A DNA stretch of 39,716 nt from Gnetum montanum (Eukaryota > Streptophyta > Gnetopsida > Gnetales > Gnetaceae): the NCBI GenBank assembly GCA_015680685.1, contig MNCI01004262.1:539545-579260 (forward strand), in the 5' to 3' direction. The notes under the pieces were generated by a model, which did not search any database, had not been told where the DNA came from, and worked only from the letters and a program-made list of their open reading frames with translations. Both the position numbers and the translations under genes were made by a program. Below, piece after piece: positions 9,951 to 20,545 of this stretch (position 1 is its first letter; each line of letters opens with the position of its first letter).

Positions 9951-11222
9951 TTAACCCTAAATCCCAAGTGCTTCCAAAAAATGAGATTCAAGGTACCCTA
10001 GACAGTCTTTCCAATCACCCAAGGACTTATGGAATGTAAACCAGAATGAAAAATGAAAACATAAACATAGACGTAGATGAACTCATAAATAAAGATGAAG
10101 TAAAAAATGTAAATGTAAAGAAAAATGAAGTTGCAGTTACAGATCTAAAAATGAAAAGAAGTGAAAAAATGGAAATGTGAACTAAAACTTGCACAACATG
10201 AATAATAGTTTTATAGAAAATAAAGAATAAGGTTCACAAAGTACAGATTTCATGGCAAAGGCACTAGAAGTTGTTGGTAGCAGCTTGAAGTTCATTGGAG
10301 AAGGTAGGCTATGTTCTACTGCAACTTCGCGATCTAGTGTCTTCCCATCTCTAGTTTTTGATAACTTTCCATTAGTTTTCACCCTAGATCCACAATGTGG
10401 TTATGGCAATGGCTTTTCACTTTTTGATGCAAGGATAGCTATGTGGAAGTCTCTATGCCTAGTGTAGTGCTAGTTTCTACTACCAAAGAGCATAAGTAAG
10501 ACTAAAAATGGGTTTTGTGGATTTTGAAAATGCCAAAATTACTATTATAGGTGTAAATTCTGAAACTACTACCAAGAGTTGCAAAAATGCCAAATTGCTG
10601 AGAATGCAAAAAGTTTGGAACCACCAAGAAGTTGGAATAGTTTTATGTTGTTGATGTTGCAAATTTATATAGTTGATGTGGCTATTTTTAGGCTTATACA
10701 TGATTTCCATGGTTGCTGATAGATTGGTGTCAACATGCAAGTTCCAATGGTCATCTACTTTCAACATAGCTATGATTTATAGTAAGTCTAGTATGGACTA
10801 CAGCCACAAAACCCATCTATTTACTATAAATATTAAATGGACATTTGTGACTATGATGGCATCATTCTCACTATGCTAGCTTTGCTAGACTACATTGAGG
10901 TTGTGAAAAAATGGCAAAAGTGGTGGAAAATGTGCAAAAAGTTGGAAACTATAGAAATTGTAGAGTCTTTTGAAAAGTTCCATGCCTAGTGGAGAGTGTT
11001 GTCTATGCTAGCTATTGAAGACTTGAGATGACTATGTTGGCTACTATTGGAAAAATGGAAATTCCAATAGTTTTAGTGTTATACTTCCACCAAGTCTTGG
11101 TGGTAACTATGCTAGCTACTATAGCTACTATGTCTACTATAGATGGCTCTAGTGTAGTTGGAGCTATATGCCTACAAAAACCCATGGAAATGCTAATTTT
11201 AGCCATTCCCAAGGCATTTTCA
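9950..11222 (-). repeat. LTR shared by copy D (3' end) and copy A (5' end)
   Basis: The LTR starts at 11222 (TGAAAATG on the minus strand), just after a G/A-rich stretch equivalent to the polypurine tract at 29493-29510 of the other LTR. A TATA box lies 550 bases in, and a T-rich region at 10060-10200 and the 9990-10050 block match the second LTR (28320-28500). Upstream in element sense is copy D's integrase end; downstream is copy A's leader and gag. One LTR thus serves two internal regions. The downstream border is approximate because I could not find the primer site. Confidence 0.65.
10663..10672 (-). promoter_or_regulatory. TATA box of the shared LTR
   Basis: The minus strand reads ctatataaat about 550 bases from the LTR start. 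The second LTR has ccttataaaa at the equivalent place, 28943-28934. The conserved position supports a core promoter. Confidence 0.55.
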
Positions 11223-12491
11223 ACCATCTTAAGCCTAGATATAGACATGAGGTACCTTTTTCTATTTGGGAAATGAGGCAATAACAACTTTTGAAACATT
11301 TTTTGGTCTTAAAAAATTGAAGTATGTAAGATTGTAGCTCATGGACTACATATCTCACATTTATAATGAATCCTTACCTCAAGTTCAAAAATAAAGGTTG
11401 CAACATGAATTTTTGGTGGTGTTTCACCAACTCATTTGCATCCATATGTGCAATCCTAAATGCTCCATTGTCATAGGCTCTAGTGAGCAAGAAAGATCCT
11501 TACAGTTTGTTGAGAATTTATCTGCATGCTTGTAAACAACTTTGAGGACCAGGTCACCTTCCTTGATCTTACACTTGATCAAGTTATGATGGTGCTACCA
11601 TTTCTTCCTCTGTTGATATTGCTCAATTTGAGAAAGCATCTACACCCACTACTCCTTCACTAAGTTTAGGTCCATGGTTCACGACTCCTTTCTTTGTTCA
11701 TCATTATTGACTCGAAGTGATGACACCTAGAACTCAAGAGGCAAAATGACTTTAGAACCATAAATCATGTCATAAGGCATTACACTAGTTGACATATGGT
11801 AGGTTGTCCAATAGGCCCAAAGTGCATGGAAGAGCCACTCATGCCATTTTTACTTGCTGTTATTGAGCATATTCTTGAGCAAGTTGATGATGGCCTTATT
11901 TCTTACTTATGCTAGTCCATTAGCTTAAGGGTAATAAGGCAATGAGAAGGAATTATTAATTCCTAGGTCATGATAGAAATCCCTTGTTTCTTGGCTATTA
12001 AATTATAGTCCATTGTGTGTGACTATGGTCATGGATATGCCAAAACAGGCCACTATGTTATCTAAGATGAATTTATAGACTTGTTTAAATGTAGTCTTCC
12101 TCAGGGGAATAGCCTCAACCCACTTAGTAAAGTATTTGGTTATAGTGATGATGAGGCTATGTCCTACTAAAGACTTAGGTGTTATAGGTTCAATGATATC
12201 CAACACCCATTGTTGAAATGGCCAAGTGATATGAGTAGTATGCAACTCAATTGGTGGTACATGAATGAGATTTTTATGCCACTAGCACATGTCATAGGTT
12301 TTAACCTTTTGCAGGTAGTCACTTTTCATATAGGACTAGTAGTAACTTAACTATCTAATCTTAGTGCGCATGGCTCTAGGTATTCTATGTCTTCCATAAA
12401 AACCCTCATGAACTTTCTCTAGGACTATTCTACCCTTGGTTTTACCTAAGCATACTAACAATATGCCATCATAAGACCATTGACATAATGT
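11223..12491 (-). pseudogene. Integrase, C-terminal two thirds, of OTA element copy D
   Basis: Integrase inserts the element's cDNA into host DNA. Reading down from 12470, the zinc-binding region has SYDGILLVCLG, then KVHEGFYGRHRIPRAMRTKI and the VKTYDMC block (HHCC type, final Cys lost). The catalytic core follows: ITWPFQQWVLDIIEPI (first catalytic Asp), FTKWVEAIPL, then IVTHNGL, where the second catalytic Asp is His. ALWAYWTTYHMS and a GDLVLKV block near 11540 mark the C-terminal domain, and coding similarity ends near 11383. An untranslated tail leads to the LTR at 11222. The N-terminal start of integrase lies at 15999-16240, separated by an inserted LTR. Confidence 0.85.
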
Positions 12492-12496
12492 GTTAT
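12492..12496. other. Target-site duplication (left), gttat
   Basis: The five bases gttat directly precede TGTTGGCGACC at 12497 and recur at 15994-15998 directly after ...GCCAACA. Removing the insert and one duplicate brings the two parts of integrase into a single frame. This marks a genuine retroelement insertion. Confidence 0.9.
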
Positions 12497-13270
12497 TGTT
12501 GGCGACCGTTTGGGACGTGACTGCCAACGAGTGTCCTCGAATAGGATTTAGGTGCTTGCTAGTCTTCTAGAAATACCAAGGCCCAAATACCTCCAAATAG
12601 ACTTAGTAGTTAATGTGAGTATGTGTATGTGCTGTTGTGGTGTGCAGTTGTGAAATATGAAATGATTGTGTTGTGTGTAAAATTACAAATGACTTATCTT
12701 AAAGAGATTTAGCCAACTTTGCCAAGTACTGTGAGTTATTGAAAGTTCCTATTTTGTTCAATTGCTTAGTCTACGCGGTCCTTATAATACCTACTTGTAG
12801 CAAATAAAATTTTGTAAAAACATTTGAGAACAACTCCGCAAATCTACTTCTAATTTTCCCCAGAGAAAGAGATAGTTCCACAAGAAAACTAGAAATAGAG
12901 CAAGATCTGATGGAAATAGACAGAAAAGAAAGCAAATTTGTGTTAGGACCTCAAATGTTTAAACAAGGTAAAATGATACGAGTAAACACTTCACAATAAA
13001 TCTATCCCAAATTCAATAACTATGAATTGTTCAAACTTCCAAGGCTCAAATAAGCAATTTCTTCAAGACAATCCTACTATGCTACCAAAAATTTGCTGCA
13101 TAAACTATCACGTACGAGACTCCATTTTGGCTAGATAATGGATGTCAACAATTGCATTCAACAGAACCTTCAAAAGACTTGACAATTTCTAATTGAAATA
13201 CCACGGAGATTCACTTTAAAGATAAAAGAAAGCTATTCTGGTCCCATCAGAATACCAAAGATTTTCTGAA

Positions 13271-13585
13271 NNNNNNNNNNNNNNNNNNNNNNNNNNNNNN
13301 NNNNNNNNNNNNNNNNNNNNNNNNNNNNNNNNNNNNNNNNNNNNNNNNNNNNNNNNNNNNNNNNNNNNNNNNNNNNNNNNNNNNNNNNNNNNNNNNNNNN
13401 NNNNNNNNNNNNNNNNNNNNNNNNNNNNNNNNNNNNNNNNNNNNNNNNNNNNNNNNNNNNNNNNNNNNNNNNNNNNNNNNNNNNNNNNNNNNNNNNNNNN
13501 NNNNNNNNNNNNNNNNNNNNNNNNNNNNNNNNNNNNNNNNNNNNNNNNNNNNNNNNNNNNNNNNNNNNNNNNNNNNNNNNNNNNN
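13271..13585. other. Assembly gap (315 N)
   Basis: An unbroken run of N of unknown true length lies within the R/U5 part of the solo LTR. Open frames spanning it are artefacts. Single N bases also occur at 1325 and 14016. Confidence 0.99.
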
Positions 13586-13910
13586 CTCTTAATGCTTTCA
13601 AACACAAGCGCTTCTATGGAAAAATTTTAATAGAAATCTTCTATTATGCAACAAGAAACAATAAGAGCAATCTAAAAATCCAAAAATTACTTGCCAAACA
13701 TGATACTATCTAAACCACTAGCTAAAACATTTAAACAAAAATAGACATAACTCACAGGACTATGACAAAGAGGCCGAAATGTTGTCTTTAGCAAGTCATC
13801 TTACAAGCAATCTTTCACAATGTCTTCTTTACAAATGCTCTACCAAGACCCAAAGTGTGTCTCCCCTTGAGAGCTCAAGTGTGTGTCCCTTTTCTTCTTA
13901 CCCCTGAAGC

Positions 13911-13920
13911 CTTTTTATAG
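13911..13920 (-). promoter_or_regulatory. TATA box of the solo LTR
   Basis: The minus strand reads ctataaaaag. The family G LTR on the right has ctataaaagg at 36411-36420 in a similar sequence context (tgtaactacc... upstream), so both mark the family's core promoter. Confidence 0.6.
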
Positions 13921-14689
13921 GGTTCAAAAGGTAGTTACATATTTCAAAATATCTTAGCTAACTTCTCTCCCAAGTAAGGAAGTTATAACTTGCCCAACAA
14001 GTTAGGAGATTACTTNTTTATGAACAGGTGGTAATAAGAAAATAATGCAACTTCCACCTTAGTGTAGACATTGGTGGTAGAGGCAGCCAATTCTTGTAAG
14101 CTTGTGTAAATAAATTATCTGCATTTTCACGTTAAACCCACGTAAAATTTGCTACTGGCTTCTTTGGAAAAATGACATTTGTTGGAAGCAAAAATTTAAA
14201 TCCGGTGGTGGTTACTTGGCACCATTAAGAATGCCTCCAAATGTGAAGTCTGAATGTGAGTGCGCTAGGCTTGGAACTACCGGTAAATAGTTTCAAATTA
14301 TCCCACCCTGCCAGAACCGTATATCAACTACCATTGCATCAGGTAATGTTGTTGTGTGGTGTTCATACAAGAATTAAATTTCAGAGGAGAAAGACTTTAT
14401 GTTTTTTAATATTTTTCTTTCCAATCCATCTGTTTCTCCTTTTTTTTCTCTCCTTTTCCCATGGTGTCATGACTTTTGTCATCCCTAACCTCTGCTTGAC
14501 GTTGCTGTAAATGATTGTTTTTGTTTCAATTTCAATTTGCCCTATGAGTGTGAGATCTCAGGTTCTTGGCCATGTGCTTTGATAATTTTATCATTTGGTT
14601 GCACATCGGGTCACGCTAATGTTTTTTTCATGAGCGATCTTTCTATCTTTCTTTTGGATCTCTGATTCTTGGCAGATCCATGCATGATT

Positions 14690-15145
14690 CTCGCTTGGTC
14701 TTTCCCTAGTATTAGTGGCATGCTTTGGAAAGCATGAAATTTTCCTTCTCGTGGATGTGCTCACAGAAGCGCACACATTTCTTGCCGCTGAGCAAGGATA
14801 GGTGCGCTAGGCATTTGTTGCGCTCGTGCATGTGCAGTTGCGTGAAGTGCTTCTTGAGAGCCAAGTTCATGCAGCATTTCCGATCATAAATGCCACACAC
14901 ATAGCGCTGTTGTGCATGTTTTCTTCTTCTCTTAAGACTACAAATGTCAGGTGTAATTGTAGATACAGTTTCAGCTGCCTTTCCAGCGACCATGGCACAT
15001 AAACACGCAACTTAGAAATATGAATTGGTTTGCACTGCAGTTTTGCATTTGCGTAGGCTGGGCTAGATTTTACATAAACCTCTCCAGGTCTGAGTCCAAG
15101 TCTAGGTTCAATAGTCCAAGGTTGATCTCTTTTCAAAACTGCCAC
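14690..15145 (-). pseudogene. Captured fragment of a plant C2H2 zinc-finger gene
   Basis: From 14993 to 14712 the minus strand is open and reads RYVCGIYDRKCCMN, LALKKHFTQLHMHERNK and LSLLSGKKCVRFCEH. This fits a C2H2 finger of spacing C-x2-[Y for C]-x12-H-x4-H followed by the basic helix (HERxKxLxxLxSLxGKK) that I know from plant zinc-finger/NYN-domain proteins. An upstream frame (15145-15010, LKRDQPWTIEPRLGLRPGEV) may be another part of the same gene, joined through a frame change. The fragment sits inside a solo LTR with no retroviral function of its own, and unlike its surroundings it keeps many CpG sites. Several likely decay changes are visible (Arg to Cys or His at CpG). Host origin is an inference; the family name is moderately supported. 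Confidence 0.55.
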
Positions 15146-15389
15146 CAGTCGTGTTGCTTCAGGATTCCTTCTTCCCTAGCTGAGCTTGTGTATGAGTGGT
15201 TGTATAAGAGAGATATCCTCTTTATAAAAATGTTGATTGGGGTTATTTTAAGAGTTGACTTTCTTAATCATGGACGTCACTTGTAAAAGTGGTCTTCCAA
15301 ACCATTGTTATTTATAACCATTCTTTACAGTCATGGTATCCTTATAATACCTCTTGAATTTTCATTTTCAAGAATAAAAAATCGTATAG

Positions 15390-15720
15390 ATATGGCTACT
15401 CACGTAACTTTATTGAAAATTTTTTTGGATGCTTTATCATCTTCAGAATCCTCACTTGAAACACTCTTTTGAAATCTTTCAACCCATTTGGAACCATTTT
15501 TTTCTTTTAAAGAGCTATAGCACCGGCTTCTGCATCAATGATGCATTGTCTATATCACTTCTCTTATTTTGATTCACTGTTTTCCACTCTTCTTTCTCAA
15601 GTAAATAATATAATTCCTTGTTTGCTATTGTACTATCTTCCAATCTTCAATAAATGAATAATTTGACACTTTAATTTCATATCCCAAGAAGGTCTTGACA
15701 TCATTTTATTTAACAGTGAA
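15390..15720 (-). other. Possible second captured exon
   Basis: Upstream of the zinc-finger fragment in the same orientation, a short frame reads KWVERFQKSVSSEDSEDD and then ASKKIFNKVT, ending at a good splice-donor-like GTGAGT (about 15398-15403). Earlier codons (DVKTFLGYEIKVSNYSFIED at about 15700-15640) are in another frame. It looks like an acidic exon followed by an intron, but stops and frame changes make this tentative. Confidence 0.25.
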
Positions 15721-15993
15721 TAACTTCTCCAAAACACCCATCAACCCATAACCTTAAAGCTACATGTTTACTTCTAAATTTTCAACCACACATTGTTTCA
15801 AAACTTCAATGTAAAAATGTTTGGATGGGTAGATCATCTCTCTCTTAAATCAATATAGAAAAAACGATAAGTGAAATCTTGTTTCAATCATAAAGTCTAC
15901 TCCATTAAAAGGGAAAAATGTACCAACACCAAGATGTTTCAATTTTTTATAAGATAGTCCAATTGTTCCATGAAATGGCCAAATGTGCCAACA

Positions 15994-15998
15994 GTTAT
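15994..15998. other. Target-site duplication (right), gttat
   Basis: This is an exact repeat of 12492-12496, immediately after the terminal GCCAACA of the solo LTR. Confidence 0.9.
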
Positions 15999-16244
15999 CA
16001 CCTACTATGACATACTATTTGGATCATTTACATATAATATCTTTCTAAGAAATTGTTAGGCCTTGTGAAGATTCACCATGCATAAGGTAAAATTTAATAT
16101 CATCATACCACTCCCTAGTAGGAGAAGCATGAACTACAACCACAAACATATCCTTAGTGCTCTGTGTGATGGGGATAGCACAATCAAAAGTTAAGGTGGA
16201 CAACTTGCTAAACACATCAAGCATCACACTAAGGGATAGCATTG
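15999..16244 (-). pseudogene. RNase H-integrase junction of copy D
   Basis: The minus strand encodes VHASPTREWYDDIKFYLMHG, the conserved segment that joins RNase H to the integrase N-terminus in plant OTA elements (typically W-DI--YL--G). It continues to a TATGTCATAGTA stretch at the insertion site, where integrase resumes at 12491. A stop lies near 16045. Confidence 0.8.
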
Positions 16245-16760
16245 TAAGTGTGTCAGCTATAGCATTTTTATTTCAAGATATATGTTGAATGTTAACTTCT
16301 ATAAATTATTGCAATAATTGCTTTCCTAAGCCATAATAAGACTATAAATTTTTGTCTTTACATGCATAAACCTCAGTTACTTGGTTAACCATAAGTTGAG
16401 AGTTGCCTTTGATCATTAAGCAATTGTTTCCTAAGTTATGAGCTACCATCATTCCTCTGATCAAACACTCATACTCTGCTATGTTGTTAGTGCATGGAAA
16501 TTAAAAGTGATAGGCAAAGGATTGGATTTCACTAGATGGAAATGTTATGATGGTAGTGACACTAGCCCCATGTGTGGTTGACACTCCATCAAAGTGCATG
16601 AATACCTTATAACCCTTACGCACTTGGCTAATAGTGTTGACATGCTCATCTGGAAACTCAAGGTCTACAGTTACATGATCAACAATGGGTGAAAAAGTAA
16701 GTTGTACGACTATAGCTTGACCCTTCATTGAGGATTGATAAGTATAATGAAGGTCAAACT
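16245..16760 (-). pseudogene. RNase H domain of copy D
   Basis: RNase H removes RNA from the RNA-DNA hybrid. The first catalytic motif is kept as VFMHFDGVSTTHGASV (about 16630-16580). Further on come CTNNIAEYECLIRGMM (E and Y conserved, about 16490-16440), SQLMVNQVTEVYACKD, and the last motif as QHIS..KNAIADTL (about 16290-16250). The frame is open over 75 codons (16728-16501) but broken elsewhere. It directly follows RT, the normal gypsy order. Confidence 0.85.
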
Positions 16761-18370
16761 CTACTGTTATGACTTTTCATCAAGTTATATAGATACTCTC
16801 ATAGATGTTGGTTGTTATGGCTCTGAGCATGTTATCTTTGCAAATGACATTGACTTGGCTCCTAAAAAGGTAGTGTCTCTGCTCCTCCAATAAGAAGACT
16901 AGTGCTAGACAATACTTCTCCACTTTAGTGTCTCATCTCTCATGGGTGACCAATGCATGGCTAAGGTAGTATACTAGCATCTCTACTCCATCATTACATT
17001 CTTAATAGAGTAGAGAGGCAATGGACATGTTAGAGATGGCAAGGTAGATGTAAAATAGTTTACCCTCTTATAGGGGATAGATCATTAGTAGTTGTGCCCA
17101 ATCTTGCTTAAGGTTTTCAAAGGCCTCTTGGCATTGAGCCATCCACTTATAGTGAACTCCTTTCTTAAGAAAATATTACATGGATTGTAGCTTATCTGGA
17201 AGCCTAGTAATAAAACTACAAATAAATTATAATCTGCTTTGTAATTTCCAAAGATCCTTAAGATTGGTAGGTGCTACCAATTTGGATATGATCTTAATAT
17301 TATCAAGATTGATGCATGTCCCTACTTCAGATACTAGAAAGCCAAGCATCTTACTAGTCTTGACATAAAAAACACACTTCTTGGGATTAAGCCTAAGCTC
17401 ATACCTAAGGTATCACTTTAATACAAGGTCTAGGTCATGTGTATGGTTGTTGGTCACTTTGGACTTAACAACTATATTGTCTATGTAATCATTGAGTAAA
17501 CCTAGCATGTAATCACTAAAGATGTATATCATGGTTCATTGGCAGTTTCTCCTACATTTTTAAGGCCAAAGGGCATCATGATATAGCAAAAGGTGCCCTA
17601 AGGGGTCATGAAGGTTGTGATAAGTTGATGCTCTAGGTTGATCCTAATCTGGTTATATCCCAAGAACCCATGCATAAAGGACAATAAGGCTTGCCCAACT
17701 ATGGTAATGAGAAGTTAATCAATACTAGGTAGATGGAACTCATCCTTACTAGTAGCCTTGTTTAGGTCTTGAAAATCAATGCAAATATGGATACTCCCAT
17801 TCTTCTTGGGGACCACCACTATGTTGGAGACCAATTTTTGTAATAAAACTAGCTTGGTAGAGTTTTATGATTTCATCATAGACTACCAATGCCAAATCAA
17901 GTCTAATTTTTGCACAATTTTTGCTTGAATGGTCTAATGATTGAATCAAGTATGATGTTGTTTTGTACTAGGCATGGGTCTAGGCCTAGAATATCTTCAT
18001 ATGACCAAGCAAATGACTTAATGTTATCCTGTAGGACCTTGGTGATGTTTTGAGCCTGTTGAGGTTCTAGTGAGGTGCTTAGTTTTAGGGGTTTCTCCTT
18101 AACACTATGCATTGGAAAAGAACCTTAACAAGAGAGTATTTAGTAATGTCACCAGCCTCTAGGTCAAGGGTTCTAACCAAGTTTTTAGATCATTCTAGAG
18201 ATTTCTCTATCAAGGCTATGTGGTTGACAAGACTCTCGATCTCAAGATTGATGCAATCAAGGTTCATACATCATTATAAGGCCCACATAGGATCAAAGGA
18301 AAACTAATATGCTTTCAAATACTCATACTTTAGCCCTGCATTTCAACCATAAGCACATGAAGTGGCACCT
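16761..18370 (-). pseudogene. Reverse transcriptase of OTA element copy D, catalytically dead
   Basis: RT copies element RNA into DNA. Minus-strand blocks in order: NHIALIEKSLE (about 18220), IKSFAWSYEDILGLDPCLVQ (about 18030-17970), VVVPKKNGSIHICIDFQDLN (about 17820-17760), LSFMHGFLGYNQIRI (about 17690-17640), TPxGTFCYIMMPFGLKN (about 17600-17560) and DYIDNIVVKSK (17495-17465). The usual catalytic YVDD is YIDN and the motif A Asp (FMDGY) is His, so the enzyme is dead. Several stops are present. Upstream lies the 5-kb spacer instead of the protease. Confidence 0.88.
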
Positions 18371-18584
18371 AGATAATGAGGAGTAAATAATGTTAAAATG
18401 CTATAAAATTATGCAAATCCATGCTATAAAATGCCAATAGAGTGTGAACAATGTCATATAAGGCTATAAGAGATAAAAAGAAATCAACGAAATGAAGGCT
18501 AAACAAAGGTCAAGCAAAGACTAGATAAGGTTGAAACAAAGTATAACAAGGTAAAACAAGGTTAGTACAGATGATAAGCTTGAC

Positions 18585-18650
18585 AATTTAAGGCCTTGGC
18601 ATGCCATGATGCCAGTTTAAGGCTTTAGTGGGCCATGGTCACATGGTACA
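18585..18650. repeat. GGCC-motif cluster near RT
   Basis: Two units (aaggccttggcatgcca and aaggctttagtgggcca) match the clusters at 5465-5595 and 23540-23695. Together with 23540-23695 this brackets the spacer. Confidence 0.6.
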
Positions 18651-19019
18651 AAATGGTGGTCAAGGAAGGTCAAACCCCAGCATTCAATGCCAATCAATGG
18701 TTAAACAAGGCTATATAGATTCATAATAATATAAAGAATAAAGGTAAACACATTAAGATAGAGGTGTTATTAAGGCCAAATAAGGTTAACAATAAAATAA
18801 TTGTCAAAATAGCCATAATATGATTAACCAAGGCTGAATAAGGCAACGTGAGATACCTAAGGTGAATCTTGGTCAAAATATGGTCAAAAATAGATTTGAT
18901 TCTGGTAGTTTTATGCCTTAGTAGGTCATTTTTTCAAGCTACAAGGATTGTAGGTGATTTTAGGCATCGACTAGAGTTGTTTTAAGGCTATTTTGGCTAA
19001 AAATCAAGGTTTTTATGGT

Positions 19020-20138
19020 ATCCACTCTAGAACCACATTGGATCCACACTGAGCAGCATGGATGGGGTGACCCCCATAGTGGATGAAACATCTAGATGGT
19101 TTCCAAGGCTCATTTTGGGTAAATTTCAATACTTGATGGCTTGCATGCCAATGTAGTTGACTAGAGAAGGGAATGGATCTAATTTAGCATTATTTTCAAC
19201 CCTTAGATTCCTCCATTGGAGCTTGAAAGTATCTTCCACACTAGATCCACACTGGCCAACATGGAGCCAGTATGGAGGCCAATGGAAGTATGTTGCATGG
19301 CATCTAAAGGATCAAAGATGGGATTCTGGGGTCTTCAAAAGATAGCACAAGGCTAAATCTATTAAAATTAATCATTTTAGAGGTTAAGGATGGTCAAAAA
19401 GTAGATATTAAGGTTACACCCCCTTGCCTTCACACTGGCCAATGTGGATGGGATGGGGCTTAGTGTAGAGAAAGCAAATCTTAGCTAAAACAAGGTCAAA
19501 CAGGGTTGGATGAGTAGTCAAAACCAAGATTTTACAATTATGTACCAACTAACTAAGTTTTAAGGCCATTTGGATAGGTTTTTAATTATTAAAATAAGTT
19601 GGCATAGTTTCCATGCTAGATCTAGGTTGGCCAACATGGAGCAAAGGGGGTGCCCTTACTTTTTACGTTAGGATGATCTCAAGGGAAAATTGACAAACCT
19701 TTTTAGAGTAAGTTCTATTAGATACTCCCATGGAATCCATGCTAGCTCCATGATGGGCAATGTGGATGGTGGGTTCACTAGTGTGGAGAAGGCTTCAAGG
19801 ATGAAAATTGACTCAAGTTTTGATGATTTTTGACTATCGAAGGTCATGGAGGGGTATCTAGGCTATTAGAGTAGAATCCACAGTCATTTAAGGCTTGGAG
19901 AAGGGATATATGCCATACCCCCTAATCCTCCATGCTAGCTCTATGCTAGGAAGTGTGGAGAGGGGATTTACCAGTGTGGAGATGGATATAGGAGTGAAAA
20001 TTGACTTGTTTTAAAGCAAAATTAGGCTATCAAGGAGAGTTAGAGTCAAAAAATGACAACTAGGTGATTGATTTTGGCTATTTGAGGTCATACCCATTCA
20101 TCCACATTGGCTCTATGCTGGGTAGGATGGCGGGAGGC

Positions 20139-20175
<37 letters not shown>

Positions 20176-20545
20176 CATGGATCAATCAATTCTAAAATTT
20201 ATATGCACTTTTGACTAGGTTTGATGGGGTTTTAGGGTTACTAGGGATGACTAGAGGTGTTCTAGGTCATGTGGACCCACCTTAGGGGTCAAATCTAGGC
20301 TTGATGGGCACTAGGGAATGAATATGGATGTTACCCCACTTGGTCTATAGTAGGATCCATACTAGGTAGTGTTTCCCCAACATGGATGCCCAAAATTTAT
20401 CAAGATCTAACCCCTTCCAAAGTCTGGGGCTTGGTGGGCTAGGTCACAACTGCTAAAAATGGTAAGGGGGTTAGTATGGGAGTGTTGTTAGGGAAGGATG
20501 GATGGTATCCATGCTATATCCATGCTAACTAGTGTGGAAATAGGG
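19020..20545. repeat. Degenerate array of 'ccatgctagctccatgctgg..gtggatgg' dyads
   Basis: At least eight blocks share a phrase such as tccatgctagctccatg...ggcaatgtggatgg, at about 19024, 19230, 19430, 19610, 19740, 19930, 20100, 20340 and 20510. Spacing is about 120-240 bases. Each block holds inverted repeats (ccatgc/gcatgg, ccacac/gtgtgg), so each could fold back. The sequence between blocks is less alike. No frame runs through the array. Confidence 0.6.
20140..20173. repeat. Homopolymer of 34 C
   Basis: A run of 34 cytosines lies within one dyad block. The opposite strand is a 34-base G run with strong G-quadruplex potential. Such long C runs are rarely stable and may be expanded or shortened by sequencing. 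Confidence 0.9.

Larger units (their letters stand above)
12497..15993 (-). mobile_element. Solo LTR (family G), 3.5 kb, inserted in integrase
   Basis: The element is bounded by TGTTGGC...GCCAACA, has a perfect 5-bp target duplication (gttat), and contains no gag or pol. Its left 1.4 kb matches, in reverse complement, the right part of the family G LTR at 36290-37582 (shared 'gactagcaagcacctaaat', the region around 'ctagttttcttgtgga', and the TATA neighbourhood). Orientation is minus because the TATA box at 13911-13920 points that way. It is about 0.9 kb longer than the other LTR copy, and much of the excess coincides with captured gene-like sequence at 14690-15300. A 315-base N run lies inside. 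A DNA transposon is less likely because the ends are TG/CA and the related copy abuts a polypurine tract. Confidence 0.8.

Noticed and set aside
13216-13607. Two open frames across the N run
   Set aside because: Almost all codons are N; no evidence of coding.
14256-14510. 84-codon plus-strand open frame in the solo LTR
   Set aside because: T-rich, low-complexity C-terminus and opposite in strand to the captured zinc-finger fragment; no recognisable domain.
12497-15993. DNA transposon with TGTTGGC/GCCAACA inverted ends
   Set aside because: The ends are TG...CA with a 5-bp target duplication, a TATA box is present, and the related copy at 35019 directly follows a polypurine tract, all typical of an LTR.
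18107-18307. 66-codon plus-strand frame opposite RT
   Set aside because: Shadow of the minus-strand pol frame, which carries the recognisable motifs.
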